Notes: generated from the sequence alone by a model not told the origin. A stretch of DNA of 64,000 bases from JAJRXC01 sp047639555 (GCA_047639555.1 JBLIOE010000019.1:1-64000); one strand, 5' to 3'. Positions 1-8,116 are shown, numbered from the stretch's first letter. A program made the numbers and translations.

Positions 1-114
1 GGGGATCGGGGGGAGCGCGTTCACTGTGTTGTCGTCACAACGATTGATCGCTCGCCGCATCTCACCGATCGTCCGCTCGTAGAACAGGATGAAGTCGTCG
101 ACCGAGATGTGCAT
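1..114 (-). CDS. DinB-like protein, N-terminal fragment cut by window edge
   Basis: The minus strand is open from an ATG at 114 to the window edge and begins MHISVDDFILFYERTIGEMR, then runs to a segment ending NALPPIP. That pattern (a first helix, then a short segment rich in Asn and Pro) resembles the N-terminus of DinB/DUF664 proteins, a four-helix metal-binding family that includes mycothiol-dependent enzymes. The metal-binding His residues would lie outside the window, so function cannot be judged. It lies 19 bases behind the stop of the membrane partner of the ECF sigma factor and could be the third gene of that operon. The frame is also open upstream of the ATG, so the start is provisional. 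Confidence 0.45.
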   Translation of the reverse strand, partial: MHISVDDFILFYERTIGEMRRAINRCDDNTVNALPPIP

Positions 115-133
115 TTCGGCAGCGTAGATGCCG

Positions 134-1576
134 TCAGTCGAAGGCCGACGGGGGTGGCCACTGGATAGACAACGCCTCACGGACTTCAGCGGGGATCTCG
201 AGACCGGCGTTGTCGGTGCCGATCGGGGCCCGGGCCAGGACCCAGGTTTCGCCGTTCTCCTGGAAGTACTCGCTGAAGATTACATCGCCAGTGATCGTGG
301 CAGTCTCGGAGCGATCGGCATGGCCGCGGATGAGCCGTGTTTCCGACGGTTGCCCATCGCAGTCGAGCTCGTGCCAGTTGCCGGACGGACCCTCGCTCAG
401 CAGCGCATCGGGCCCGAAGCTGTAGTCGATCGCGTCGAGGAACTGGCCGAGCGTGGCCCCGGTTCCCGTCGTGCTCTCATTGAACGGGTGAATGTGAAGC
501 AACCCGTCACCATGGGTGTGAATGCCATCCGGGTCGAATTCGTTGAGGATCGTGGGCCAGACCTCCCCACATTCGATGATCGCGAATCCGATGTGCCAAT
601 GATCCTGCAACGAGGGGCCAGTGCCGGCCGTCGCGATCGAGGTGACTGGCCGTAAGGCGGCGAGAAACTCATCCAGCCGACCCTCGCTGACTCCGGAACC
701 GGCGAAGACGAGATGGACTGCGTTGTCGTCTGCCCACGCGACGGTGTTCTGATGTTGATAGGCCGTGTGTCCGAGGACCGTTCGGGTGACATAGGGCGGG
801 GACACATCAAGGTTGAAAAATGCGGATGCATCGGGTGGAACATCGAAGAAGTTCGTCACAAACGAGAATTCCATGTCGCCGTCCGGCGGTGCAACAACAA
901 GCAAAGAGCGATCGGTGATGAGTCGAGTATCGAGAACAACCTCCCATCCCGCGGGTGACGCGGCGGTTGCATCGCTGAGTAGCGAGGTCGCTAGCAAGCT
1001 CTCGACGAGCGTCTGCGGATCGTGTTGGCCGTCGAGGGTGACCGAGCCGCGGTGGGAGGGATGCCGCCACAACACACCTTTCCGAAAGTCGACACCATCG
1101 AAAAATATGCGGTCGTCCCATTCCACAACACTTGGGACTTCCTCGCCCTCCGCGTATTCAGAAACCCCGAGGTTTGCGAGGTTTCCGGTTTCAATGTGGC
1201 GGAGTTTGAGCTGGGTGAAATCGGATTGAAGTTCTTCGGCTGGCCGCACGCTGATATCCCAGTCGTCGAGACCGACGGGGTAAACGCTGAGCCTCACGCC
1301 TTCCGGGGCCTCGATCGTCGGAATCGTGGCGGGAGTGGTCGTCGTTGTCGACGACGCGCTGGTGTCCGGCTCGACCTGGACGTCGATACCGGCGTCGTCT
1401 TCGGTGCCTGATTGGGCGACGACGACACCGATGCCGAGGATCAACCCGAACGCCGCTGTGCCGAGCAGGGCGGTCCGACGCCGGGCCGCTCGTCGTCCGA
1501 GAGCCCAAAGCTCATCGGTGTTTGGAGGCGAGGGTGTGGCGGTGGCTTCGTGAAGCTGGTTGCGGAAGTCGTTCAT
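134..1576 (-). CDS. Membrane partner of ECF sigma factor with His-rich extracytoplasmic domain
   Basis: A 480-residue protein whose start overlaps the stop of the ECF sigma gene, so the two are translationally coupled. Residues 1-34 are a short cytoplasmic segment with a basic end (RRAARRR), 36-55 a single transmembrane helix, and about 72-85 a Ser/Thr-rich linker. The rest should be outside the membrane. Near residues 325-365 there is DHWH, then a Cys at 336, then GIHTHGDGLLHIHPF, a dense His motif that suggests metal binding. I recall this motif from secreted or membrane actinobacterial proteins of unknown role. By position the protein is the likely anti-sigma factor, but the N-terminus is short and lacks the HxxxCxxC zinc anti-sigma motif. 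The sensing role is inference. Confidence 0.6.
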   Translation of the reverse strand: MNDFRNQLHEATATPSPPNTDELWALGRRAARRRTALLGTAAFGLILGIGVVVAQSGTEDDAGIDVQVEPDTSASSTTTTTPATIPTIEAPEGVRLSVYPVGLDDWDISVRPAEELQSDFTQLKLRHIETGNLANLGVSEYAEGEEVPSVVEWDDRIFFDGVDFRKGVLWRHPSHRGSVTLDGQHDPQTLVESLLATSLLSDATAASPAGWEVVLDTRLITDRSLLVVAPPDGDMEFSFVTNFFDVPPDASAFFNLDVSPPYVTRTVLGHTAYQHQNTVAWADDNAVHLVFAGSGVSEGRLDEFLAALRPVTSIATAGTGPSLQDHWHIGFAIIECGEVWPTILNEFDPDGIHTHGDGLLHIHPFNESTTGTGATLGQFLDAIDYSFGPDALLSEGPSGNWHELDCDGQPSETRLIRGHADRSETATITGDVIFSEYFQENGETWVLARAPIGTDNAGLEIPAEVREALSIQWPPPSAFD

Positions 1577-2187
1577 GTTCGAACCTCCAGAAGGTCGTTG
1601 GGTTCATCGGGGAATTGTGTATCGAGATCGTCGATGTGGAGTCCGGCGTGGCGGAGGGCGGCGATGGCGTTGCGGGTGCGTGTCTTGACTGTCCCAACCG
1701 GGATGCCGAGGGCGAGAGCGGTGTCGTCGACGCTCGCATCAGCGAAGTAGCGAAGGACGATCACTGCTCGTTGATCGCCGGGCAGTGACGCGACCGCCGC
1801 GCGGGTGGCGATGACGTCGGCGGACGCCGGGGGTTGCGGCTCGACGGCCCCTGCTCGCAGCCGCGCTTCTGCTCGACGCCGCGACCCCCGTTTGCGAAAC
1901 CGCGACCGAGCGAGATTCATCGCAACTTTCTGGGCCCAGGCGCCGGGACGATCGTGGTTCGAAACCTTCGCCCAGTCGCGGCAGACGCGGACGAAGGTCT
2001 CCTGGGTCAGCTCTTCGGCGAGGGCTGGTTCGCCGGTGAAAAGAACGAGGACGCCGAAGACTCTGGGGTATTCGGTGCGACAAAACGATTCGAGTGCGAG
2101 AGGAGCGACCGTGCGACTCCCCGAGTTGTCGACCATCGTTCGCCCTTGCATCGCCGTCGAGTCTTGATCCATCAGAACACTTCTCAT
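1573..2187 (-). CDS. ECF RNA polymerase sigma factor (SigE/SigK-like family)
   Basis: A sigma-70 family factor of about 204 residues with region 2 (YPRVFGVLVLFTGEPALAEE, then LTQETFVRVCRDW) and region 4 (LPGDQRAVIVLRYFADASVD followed by the helix-turn-helix GIPVGTVKTRTRNAIAAL). Region 3 is missing, as in all ECF factors. It would direct RNA polymerase to a small regulon, released when its membrane partner, encoded directly downstream with a 4-base overlap, lets go. The frame extends upstream to 2253, but that would overlap the divergent RidA gene; ATG at 2187 (MRSVLMDQ) or 2172 is more likely. No clear autoregulated promoter was recognised upstream. Confidence 0.85.
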   Translation of the reverse strand: MRSVLMDQDSTAMQGRTMVDNSGSRTVAPLALESFCRTEYPRVFGVLVLFTGEPALAEELTQETFVRVCRDWAKVSNHDRPGAWAQKVAMNLARSRFRKRGSRRRAEARLRAGAVEPQPPASADVIATRAAVASLPGDQRAVIVLRYFADASVDDTALALGIPVGTVKTRTRNAIAALRHAGLHIDDLDTQFPDEPNDLLEVRT

Positions 2188-2232
2188 CACCCATACAGAC
2201 GCATGAACGTCCCGCGGGGTTTTTGTTCGCCG

Positions 2233-2238
2233 TAGGGT
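2233..2238 (+). promoter_or_regulatory. -10 hexamer TAGGGT of the RidA gene
   Basis: TAGGGT ends 7 bases before the ATG at 2246. In a sigma-70 promoter transcription would begin at or next to the A of the start codon, giving a leaderless mRNA. This supports ATG 2246 over the in-frame GTG at 2237, which lies inside the hexamer. Confidence 0.5.
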
Positions 2239-2245
2239 GACGAGT

Positions 2246-2590
2246 ATGAGCACGCCAGTTGGTCCTTACACACCCATCGTCCGGGCGGGCGATGTTCTCT
2301 TCACGTCTGGTCAGATCGGGATCAATAACGGTGCGATTGTCGAAGGCGGCGTCGAGTCCGAGCTTCGTCAGGTGTTCGTGAACCTGCGCGGCGTGTTGCA
2401 GTCGGCCGGCGCGGGTCTGGGCGATGTCGTGAAGACCACGGTCTTTCTCGTCGACATGGCTGATTACGCAAAGATGAATGAGATCTACGTCGAAGAGTTC
2501 GGTGACCATCGTCCCGCTCGCTCAGCCGTGGCTGTCGCTCAGCTTCCGCTTGGTGCCCAGATCGAAATCGAAGCGATCGCCAGCATCTAG
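2246..2590 (+). CDS. RidA/YjgF family enamine/imine deaminase
   Basis: A 114-residue protein covering the whole RidA fold. RidA proteins form trimers in the cytoplasm and hydrolyse reactive enamine/imine intermediates released by PLP enzymes such as threonine dehydratase. Visible family marks are GPYTPIVRAGDVLFTSGQIG near the N-terminus, VVKTTVFLVDMADYAKMNEI, and the C-terminal PARSAVAVAQLPLGAQIEIE, which holds the Arg that binds the substrate carboxylate and the Glu of the active site. Divergent from the ECF sigma gene and probably transcribed alone from a leaderless promoter. Many RidA subfamilies exist and the exact substrate cannot be read from sequence. Confidence 0.9.
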   Translation: MSTPVGPYTPIVRAGDVLFTSGQIGINNGAIVEGGVESELRQVFVNLRGVLQSAGAGLGDVVKTTVFLVDMADYAKMNEIYVEEFGDHRPARSAVAVAQLPLGAQIEIEAIASI

Positions 2591-2635
2591 CGCTGGGGTA
2601 GCTGGCAGCCCGACGGGTCTGGCAGACTGACCGCT

Positions 2636-2830
2636 ATGGAAATCGGTGCGGTCATCATGGTTATTGCGCTTCTCATCGTGATGCCTGTGGGTGTCTTGAT
2701 GAGCATGACCGGTCTCGCCGGCGCGCTCGGCGCACTGATCGGTCGCGATCGTGACCTCGACAACGTCACCGAAGACGGCGAGCCCAACGAATACCTGGCG
2801 CTCTCCAACTCCAACCCCTACGAGGGTTAA
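2636..2830 (+). CDS. Small single-pass membrane protein, unknown function
   Basis: A 64-residue protein with one strong hydrophobic helix from about residue 4 to 36 (IGAVIMVIALLIVMPVGVLM and following) and a short acidic C-terminus ending SNSNPYEG. A CAGACT hexamer ends 7 bases before the ATG, which fits the leaderless promoter layout of this genome apart from its first base. The C-terminus faces the cytoplasm if the usual positive-inside rule applies to GRDRD after the helix. I do not recognise the family. It is convergent with the GlnR-like gene 100 bases away; that gap holds only a GC-rich stretch (GGCCGCCGGCC near 2880) that may help termination. Confidence 0.55.
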   Translation: MEIGAVIMVIALLIVMPVGVLMSMTGLAGALGALIGRDRDLDNVTEDGEPNEYLALSNSNPYEG

Positions 2831-2932
2831 ACAGGCTCGACTGAGCTGGTGCAGCCGGAGTAGACGTACCAGTCCGACCGGCCGCCGGCCATACCAAACC
2901 CCGACTTAAGTAGTTCTACGGCTAGCCGTAGG

Positions 2933-3622
2933 TCAGTCGTGGGCCCAACGCGATCGCCCAAACGAGTAGCCCACTGAGCGGATCGTTTGGATGAGGTTGG
3001 CGTGTTCTTCGCCGAGCTTCGCCCGCAGGCGCCGCACGTGGACGTCGACGGTACGAGCGCCGCCGTAGTAGTCGTAGCCCCACACTCGGTTGAGCAGCGT
3101 TTCGCGGGAGAAGACCTTGCCGGGGTGGGCGGCCAGGAACTTCAGAAGCTCGTATTCCATGTAGGTGAGGTCGAGTGGCTTGCCGTCGATGATCGCCTGG
3201 TACGTCTCGAGGTTCATGGCGAGCGGGCCGTACTCAATGAGCTCGATTTCGTCGTTGCGGCCGGTGCCGCGGAAGACGTGCTTGAGACGGGCTTCGAATT
3301 CGATCGGGTGGAACGGATGGACGCAGAAGTCGTCGAAGAGTTCTTCGCTCGGGTTGAGCTCGATCAGTTGGCCGCCGTTGACGAGCAGAAGGACGGCGTC
3401 GACGTTGATGTCGCCGTTCTTGATCGCTCGACAGAAGCGCATCGCCGAGTCCAGATCGGATGCAGCAGTGGCCATCACGATCGCGCCGACCCAACCGTCG
3501 GCCGGTTCGTCGCGGCGGGCGGCGTCGATATCGGCCGCGGCCTTCCACGGCCAGGCACCCATATCGAGTGCCTGAGCCAACTCCGGTGGGACGGGTTCGG
3601 GGAAGACGAGAAGAGGTTCCAT
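2933..3622 (-). CDS. GlnR-like orphan OmpR-family nitrogen regulator
   Basis: A 229-residue protein with a receiver-like N-terminus and an OmpR winged helix. The DNA-binding half (LDLTYMEYELLKFLAAHPGK, VFSRETLLNRVWGYDYYGGA, RTVDVHVRRLRAKLG) is very close to actinobacterial GlnR, the global regulator of nitrogen assimilation. The receiver half lacks the phosphorylated Asp: the strand that should end in Asp reads VGAIVMA. That matches GlnR, known as an atypical response regulator without a kinase. The chosen start (ATG 3622, MEPLLVFPEP) lies 5 bases after the glutamine synthetase stop, so the two are an operon; a longer frame up to 3718 would run into that gene. PhoB/RegX-like regulators are the alternative, but the context favours GlnR. 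Confidence 0.8.
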   Translation of the reverse strand: MEPLLVFPEPVPPELAQALDMGAWPWKAAADIDAARRDEPADGWVGAIVMATAASDLDSAMRFCRAIKNGDINVDAVLLLVNGGQLIELNPSEELFDDFCVHPFHPIEFEARLKHVFRGTGRNDEIELIEYGPLAMNLETYQAIIDGKPLDLTYMEYELLKFLAAHPGKVFSRETLLNRVWGYDYYGGARTVDVHVRRLRAKLGEEHANLIQTIRSVGYSFGRSRWAHD

Positions 3623-3627
3623 CACGG

Positions 3628-4965
3628 TTACCAGGTGGGTAGGTAACGCTCCAGTTCGAACGGTGTGACCTGGGATTGGTATTCGTCCCATTCGCTGCGT
3701 TTGTTCCGCAAGAACCACTCGAAGATGTGGTCGCCGAGCGCAGAACGAACGAGCTCGGAACCTTCCATGAGGTCGAGCGCCTCATCGAGTGAGCGGGGGA
3801 GTGGTTCGATGCCGATCTCTCGGCGCTGGGCGTCGTCGAGATCGAAGAGGTTGACGTTGGTCTCGGGGGGCAACTCGTAGCCCTCGGCGATGCCTCGCAT
3901 GCCGGCGGCGAGGAGCAGCGAGAACGCGAGGTACGGGTTACACGCCGGATCGGGGGCGCGGTATTCGATGCGGGCGGACTCGGGCTTGCCGACCTTACGG
4001 ACCGGCAAACGCACGAGGGCCGATCGGTTGTTGCGGGCCCACGCCACGTAGGGCGGCGCCTCGGAGGTTTCGGTGATGCGCTTGTAGCTGTTGACGAGCT
4101 GATTCGTGACCGCGGTGATCTCTCGGGCATGACGAAGGACACCGGCGGTGAACTGGCGAGCGGTGGGAGACCACCCGTATGGGTCGTCGCCATCGTGGAA
4201 CGCGTTTTGTCCGTCCTTGAAGAGCGACAAGTGGGTGTGCATGCCTGAGCCTTGGACCCCGTTGAGCGGCTTCGGCATGAACGTCGCGTAAATATCGCGT
4301 TCGAGGGCAACCTTTTTCACGACAAGGCGAAGGGTCATCAGGTTGTCGGCCATGTCGAGCGCGCTGGTGTAACGCAGATCGATCTCGTGCTGGCTCGGCG
4401 AGTCTTCATGGAACGAGTACTCGACCGGTATGCCCATTGCTTCGAGCATGTAGATCGTGCGCTTGCGGAGATCGCTCGAAACATCAGACGTGGTGAGGTC
4501 GAAATACGACGCCTGGTCCAGGGGCTGCGGCTTGCCGAGGGCGGGGTCGCCGGAGGCGAAGTAGAAGAACTCAACCTCGGGGGCCGCGAAGAATGAGTAA
4601 CCCTCGGCCTGCGCCTCGTTGAGGTTGCGGCGGAGCACCTGTCGCGGGTCGCCCGCGAATGCCGTCTCGTCCAGGTTCTGAATGTCACAGAACATGCGGG
4701 CTGACGGTTCGTCTTCCTTCGCCCATGGCAACAACTCGAAGGTGGTGGCATCGGGACGAGCGAGCACGTCGGATTCGTGGACGCGACTGAAACCATCGAT
4801 GGCGGTGCCGTCGAACTGCACGCCTTCAGAGAACGCCGTATCGAGTTCGGCGGGGGTGATCGCCACCGACTTCAGTTTCCCCAACACGTCGGTGAACCAG
4901 AGGCGGATGAGGCGCACCCCGCGTTCTTCGACCGTGCGAAGTACGTATTCCTGCTCGCGTTCCAT
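3628..4965 (-). CDS. glnA: Glutamine synthetase type I (alpha-like, GlnA2-type)
   Basis: A 445-residue cytoplasmic enzyme that makes glutamine from glutamate, ammonia and ATP as a dodecamer. Seen: the N-terminal beta-grasp (VRLIRLWFTDVLGKLKSVAI), the latch-side VQFDGTAIDGF, AAPEVEFFYF, the HEDSPSQHEIDLRY metal and glutamate site, GSGMHTHLSLF, and NNRSALVRLP. The region that carries the adenylylated Tyr in regulated GSI-beta enzymes reads NVNLFDLDDAQRREIG, with Phe in place of Tyr, so this copy is probably not adenylylated. Length matches mycobacterial GlnA2 (446). A GGAGA ribosome site precedes the ATG. Cotranscribed with the GlnR-like gene and divergent from the type II enzyme. Confidence 0.93.
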   Translation of the reverse strand: MEREQEYVLRTVEERGVRLIRLWFTDVLGKLKSVAITPAELDTAFSEGVQFDGTAIDGFSRVHESDVLARPDATTFELLPWAKEDEPSARMFCDIQNLDETAFAGDPRQVLRRNLNEAQAEGYSFFAAPEVEFFYFASGDPALGKPQPLDQASYFDLTTSDVSSDLRKRTIYMLEAMGIPVEYSFHEDSPSQHEIDLRYTSALDMADNLMTLRLVVKKVALERDIYATFMPKPLNGVQGSGMHTHLSLFKDGQNAFHDGDDPYGWSPTARQFTAGVLRHAREITAVTNQLVNSYKRITETSEAPPYVAWARNNRSALVRLPVRKVGKPESARIEYRAPDPACNPYLAFSLLLAAGMRGIAEGYELPPETNVNLFDLDDAQRREIGIEPLPRSLDEALDLMEGSELVRSALGDHIFEWFLRNKRSEWDEYQSQVTPFELERYLPTW

Positions 4966-5063
4966 GCCGTCTCCTGACGGGTCGACCCGGCATTCGGGTC
5001 CCTATAGCTTGCCCTATCGACTGTGGCATGCCCACCGCCAGACATCTCGGGTGGAGGGGTCTC

Positions 5064-5085
5064 GTTCACACGGCGTTCACAATTG
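5064..5085 (+). promoter_or_regulatory. Two 11-base direct repeats GTTCAC in the glnA-glnII gap
   Basis: GTTCACACGGC at 5064-5074 is followed at once by GTTCACAATTG at 5075-5085, so GTTCAC recurs with exact 11-base spacing, one helical turn. Tandem 11-base units with GTTCAC are the known layout of actinobacterial PHO boxes bound by PhoP, and GlnR sites are also spaced 11 bases apart. The repeat lies about 90 bases before glnII and 100 bases before glnA, suited to control both. Which OmpR-family protein binds it is not decided by sequence. Confidence 0.5.
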
Positions 5086-5176
5086 AGCAACCGTTGCGAA
5101 ACTCCGTATTGGAAAGGTTGCGTCCGGCTCGCGAGAATGAGCCACTTCCAACGACATCCTCAAAGAGGGGACCCCA

Positions 5177-6190
5177 ATGGCCTACCAGGCTGAATACCTG
5201 TGGATCGACGGCTCAGTGCCGACTCGTGAGATCCGCGGCAAGACCAAGATCCTTCAGGACGGCGACGTGCCCGGCATTTGGGGCTACGACGGCTCCAGTA
5301 CCAACCAGGCCACGGGCGACAACTCTGATGTTGTTCTCAACCCGGTGTTCCAGTGCCCCGATCCGATTCGTGGCGGCAACAACATCCTCGTGCTCTGTGA
5401 AACGGAGCTCACCGCGGATCGTTCACCGCACCCGACGAACACCCGTGCCCAGGCCCGGGAAGCGTTGGCCAAGTACGCCGACCAGGAGCCGTGGTTCGGT
5501 CTTGAGCAGGAGTACACCCTGATCAACCCGTCCACCGGTTGGCCCGCCGGCTTCCCGCCGAACGGCTTCCCCGCTCCGCAGGGTCCCTACTACTGCGGTG
5601 TTGGCGCGCTGAAGATCCATGGCCGCGACCTCATTGAGGAGCACACGCAGGCATGCATCGACGCTGGCCTCATGATCTCTGGTACTAACGCTGAGGTCAT
5701 GCCCGGTCAGTGGGAATTCCAGATCGGCCCGGTCGACACGGTTACCGTTGGCGACCATCTTTGGATCGCCCGTTACCTCCTCTACCGTCTCGCCGAGAAC
5801 TACGAAGTCGAGGTGAGCATCGAGGCCAAGCCGATGAAGGGCGACTGGAACGGCGCCGGCATGCACACCAACTTCAGCACCAAAGCGATGCGCGAGAGCT
5901 ACGAGCCGATCATCGCCGCGTGCGAATCCATGGGTGCTGAAGGCGTCGTTGCCCGTCACCTTGTTGGCTACGGCACGGGTATCGAGGAGCGTCTCACCGG
6001 CGACCACGAGACCCAGCGTTTCGATCAGTTCAGCTATGGCGTTTCCGACCGCGGTGCGTCCATCCGTATCCCGTGGCAGGTTGCGCAGGATCAGAAGGGC
6101 TACATCGAAGATCGTCGCCCCAACGCCAACGCTGATCCCTATGTCGTGGCGACGCTGCTGACGAACACCATCTGCAGCGCACTCGCGTAA
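5177..6190 (+). CDS. glnII: Glutamine synthetase type II (eukaryote-like)
   Basis: A 337-residue enzyme, the usual GSII length, decameric and cytoplasmic, with the same reaction as GlnA. Seen: AEYLWIDGSVPTREIRGKTK, IWGYDGSSTNQATGDNSD, PWFGLEQEYTL, GPYYCGVGALKIHGRDLIEE, NAEVMPGQWEFQIGPVD, GDWNGAGMHTNFSTKAMRE and RGASIRIPWQVA, all family signatures. A strong AGAGGGGA ribosome site sits 6 bases before the ATG. GSII in bacteria is found in rhizobia, Streptomyces and Frankia, where GlnR activates it; the neighbouring GlnR-like gene suggests the same here. It is followed by a stable hairpin that should end transcription. Confidence 0.96.
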   Translation: MAYQAEYLWIDGSVPTREIRGKTKILQDGDVPGIWGYDGSSTNQATGDNSDVVLNPVFQCPDPIRGGNNILVLCETELTADRSPHPTNTRAQAREALAKYADQEPWFGLEQEYTLINPSTGWPAGFPPNGFPAPQGPYYCGVGALKIHGRDLIEEHTQACIDAGLMISGTNAEVMPGQWEFQIGPVDTVTVGDHLWIARYLLYRLAENYEVEVSIEAKPMKGDWNGAGMHTNFSTKAMRESYEPIIAACESMGAEGVVARHLVGYGTGIEERLTGDHETQRFDQFSYGVSDRGASIRIPWQVAQDQKGYIEDRRPNANADPYVVATLLTNTICSALA

Positions 6191-6210
6191 GGCGTTTCGT
6201 ATTCGATAAT

Positions 6211-6251
6211 TGATGCGGGCCCGCCACAGCCAACGTGGCGGGTTCGCATCA
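6211..6251. terminator. Hairpin between convergent glnII and MDR gene
   Basis: TGATGCGGGCCCGCCAC (6211-6227) pairs with GTGGCGGGTTCGCATCA (6235-6251) across a 7-base loop: 17 pairs, two of them G-T. It lies 20 bases after the glnII stop and could serve either strand; the T run after it on the plus strand is short. Confidence 0.65.
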
Positions 6252-6292
6252 ATCTCGAGTTTTGGGGCGAGTGGGGCGGAGCACGGGGCGGC

Positions 6293-7363
6293 TCACCCGT
6301 AGGGGCCAGGACCGGGATCAGCACACAGCTGCACGACGGCCTTGCCGGTGTTGGCGCCGGTGAACAGCGAGTTCAGCTGATCGACACACTTCTCCAGGCC
6401 GAACGCATGATCGACCTTGTATTCCATCTTCCCGTCGGCCGCCCAGGCCCGCACTTGGTCCCACGCCTCGGGGTAGCGGTCGACATAGGCCAGGCCTTGG
6501 AACCCCGCCATCTTTGCCTGCTTGTTGATCAGGTTGAGATAGTTCGACGGCCCCGGTGGGCGACCCTTCTCGTTGTACATCGAGATGGCGCCAATGATCA
6601 CGACACGGGCACCGATCGCGAGTCGTCGTAGGGCGAGATCAAGGATCGGCCCGCCCACATTGTCGAAGTAGATGTCGAACCCCTTCGGGCGAATCTCCTT
6701 GAGGCGAGCGGCCAAGTCGTCGGTGCGTCGATTGAGGCACACCTCCGCTCCGATGGATTCAACCCATCGACACTTCTCGTCGGATCCGGCGATGCCGACG
6801 ACGGTTGCGCCGAGGTTGCGAGCGACTTGTACCGCGACGGAGCCGGTGGAGCCGGCCGCCGCGGAGATGAGCACCGAATCGCCCTCTTTGATCTCACCGA
6901 GATCGGTGAGCCCGAAGTAGGCGGTGGCTGCGGCGGAACCGATCACAGCCATCTGAAAGACCGCGTCGTGTTCGGGGGGAAAGGCGTTGACGATCGGGCT
7001 GTCGCCATCGGCAACGATCCAGCTGTTCCAGCCCGGAAGACCACCACCACACCATGAACCGACTGCGATGTCGGGATGGTTGCTCTCGATGACACGGCCC
7101 ATACCACCGCCCCGGACCGCCTCGCCGATCTTCACGGCGGGCAGATATCCCTCGCCCTCGTCGAGCCACGACCGAGCGGCCGCGTCCATCTGGACGTAGA
7201 TCATCCGCATCAGTATCTGGCGATCGCCGAGCTCGGGCATTTCGCCTTCCACGAGCTCAACGTCATCGTGGGTAAGCATCCCGTCGGGGCGTTGGCGGAG
7301 CACCACCTGTCGATTGATCCGCTGGAGCGGGTCGGGCAGGTCGTCGAGTGTCAGGTCCGGCAT
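6293..7363 (-). CDS. NADP-dependent MDR oxidoreductase (CurA/leukotriene-B4 dehydrogenase-like)
   Basis: A zinc-free medium-chain dehydrogenase/reductase of 356 residues from ATG 7363 (MPDLTLDDLP). Seen: N-terminal INRQVVLRQRPDG, typical of the CurA/YncB branch, the nucleotide-binding SVLISAAAGSTGSVAVQVAR, IAGSDEKCRWVESIGAEVCL, and GFDIYFDNVGGPILDLALRR. Members reduce the alkene of alpha,beta-unsaturated ketones or aldehydes with NADPH in the cytoplasm. The frame is open 25 codons further upstream, but the family start pattern and the divergent gene at 7442 favour 7363. It stands alone on its strand, so its pathway is unknown. Confidence 0.88.
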   Translation of the reverse strand: MPDLTLDDLPDPLQRINRQVVLRQRPDGMLTHDDVELVEGEMPELGDRQILMRMIYVQMDAAARSWLDEGEGYLPAVKIGEAVRGGGMGRVIESNHPDIAVGSWCGGGLPGWNSWIVADGDSPIVNAFPPEHDAVFQMAVIGSAAATAYFGLTDLGEIKEGDSVLISAAAGSTGSVAVQVARNLGATVVGIAGSDEKCRWVESIGAEVCLNRRTDDLAARLKEIRPKGFDIYFDNVGGPILDLALRRLAIGARVVIIGAISMYNEKGRPPGPSNYLNLINKQAKMAGFQGLAYVDRYPEAWDQVRAWAADGKMEYKVDHAFGLEKCVDQLNSLFTGANTGKAVVQLCADPGPGPYG

Positions 7364-7428
7364 GCCCGAGATTGTCGCGCATGCTCCGGGCGCGTGCCTG
7401 TTCTCTGGTCGCGCTCCGACGGTCGACG

Positions 7429-7434
7429 TACAGT
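7429..7434 (+). promoter_or_regulatory. -10 hexamer TACAGT of the methyltransferase gene
   Basis: TACAGT ends 7 bases before the ATG at 7442, predicting a leaderless transcript. Confidence 0.45.
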
Positions 7435-7441
7435 TCATGTG

Positions 7442-8083
7442 ATGAGCGAGGAGTTCGGTCTCGATGAGGCCTATGCGGTGGAGACACCGGAGGACAACAA
7501 GCGTCTGTACGCCGCTTGGGCCGCCACCTACGACGAGGGCTTCCTTGTGAGCACGGGGTATATCTACGCCCGCGGCGTGGCGGCGATGTTCGCGGCCGAC
7601 GGGTCTGGGCCGGTTCTCGATATCGGCTGCGGTACTGGCGCCGTCGGCATCGGGCTCGCCGCGCTCAACGTCGGGCCAGTGGACGGTGTCGACATCTCGA
7701 CCGAGATGGTGGAGGTCGCGAGGTCGAAGCGCCTTGAGGATCAGGTGGTCTATCGAGATCTGTTCGTGGGAGATCTCACGGCCGGTCTCTCAATCCCCGA
7801 TGGCGCGTACACCGGGGTCGTGAGCGCGGGCACGTTCACCCACGGCCACCTCGGCCCCGAAGTCCTGCCGGAAGTTGTGCGGGTTGGCGCGCCGGGCTGT
7901 CGCTTTGCCATCGGCGTGAACGCCCAGCACTACAAGACGCGCGGATTCGCGTCGACTCTCGAAGGTTTGGTTGCCGCTGGGCGAATCACCAACCTCACTT
8001 CCGACGACGTGGCGATCTACGAGAACAACACCACCGCGCACGGGCAGGATCGCGCGCTCGTGGTGCGGTTCATCAAACCGTAG
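7442..8083 (+). CDS. Class I SAM-dependent methyltransferase
   Basis: A 213-residue Rossmann-fold methyltransferase. Motif I is GPVLDIGCGTGAVGIGLA, motif II VDGVDISTEMVEVAR, and motif IV FVGDLTAGLSIPDGAYTGVV. The N-terminus (YAAWAATYDEGF) is the W-x-x-x-Y-D pattern of many small-molecule methyltransferases. The acceptor cannot be read from sequence. The start ATG 7442 follows a -10 element directly. The gene lies 34 bases before nadE, which has its own -10, so the two need not be an operon. Close relatives are usually annotated only as methyltransferase domain proteins. Confidence 0.85.
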   Translation: MSEEFGLDEAYAVETPEDNKRLYAAWAATYDEGFLVSTGYIYARGVAAMFAADGSGPVLDIGCGTGAVGIGLAALNVGPVDGVDISTEMVEVARSKRLEDQVVYRDLFVGDLTAGLSIPDGAYTGVVSAGTFTHGHLGPEVLPEVVRVGAPGCRFAIGVNAQHYKTRGFASTLEGLVAAGRITNLTSDDVAIYENNTTAHGQDRALVVRFIKP

Positions 8084-8104
8084 GGTCCGCTGCGTCGCGG
8101 CCCG

Positions 8105-8110
8105 TACGAT
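8105..8110 (+). promoter_or_regulatory. -10 hexamer TACGAT of nadE
   Basis: TACGAT ends 6 bases before the nadE ATG at 8117, predicting a leaderless transcript. Confidence 0.45.
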
Positions 8111-8116
8111 GACCCC

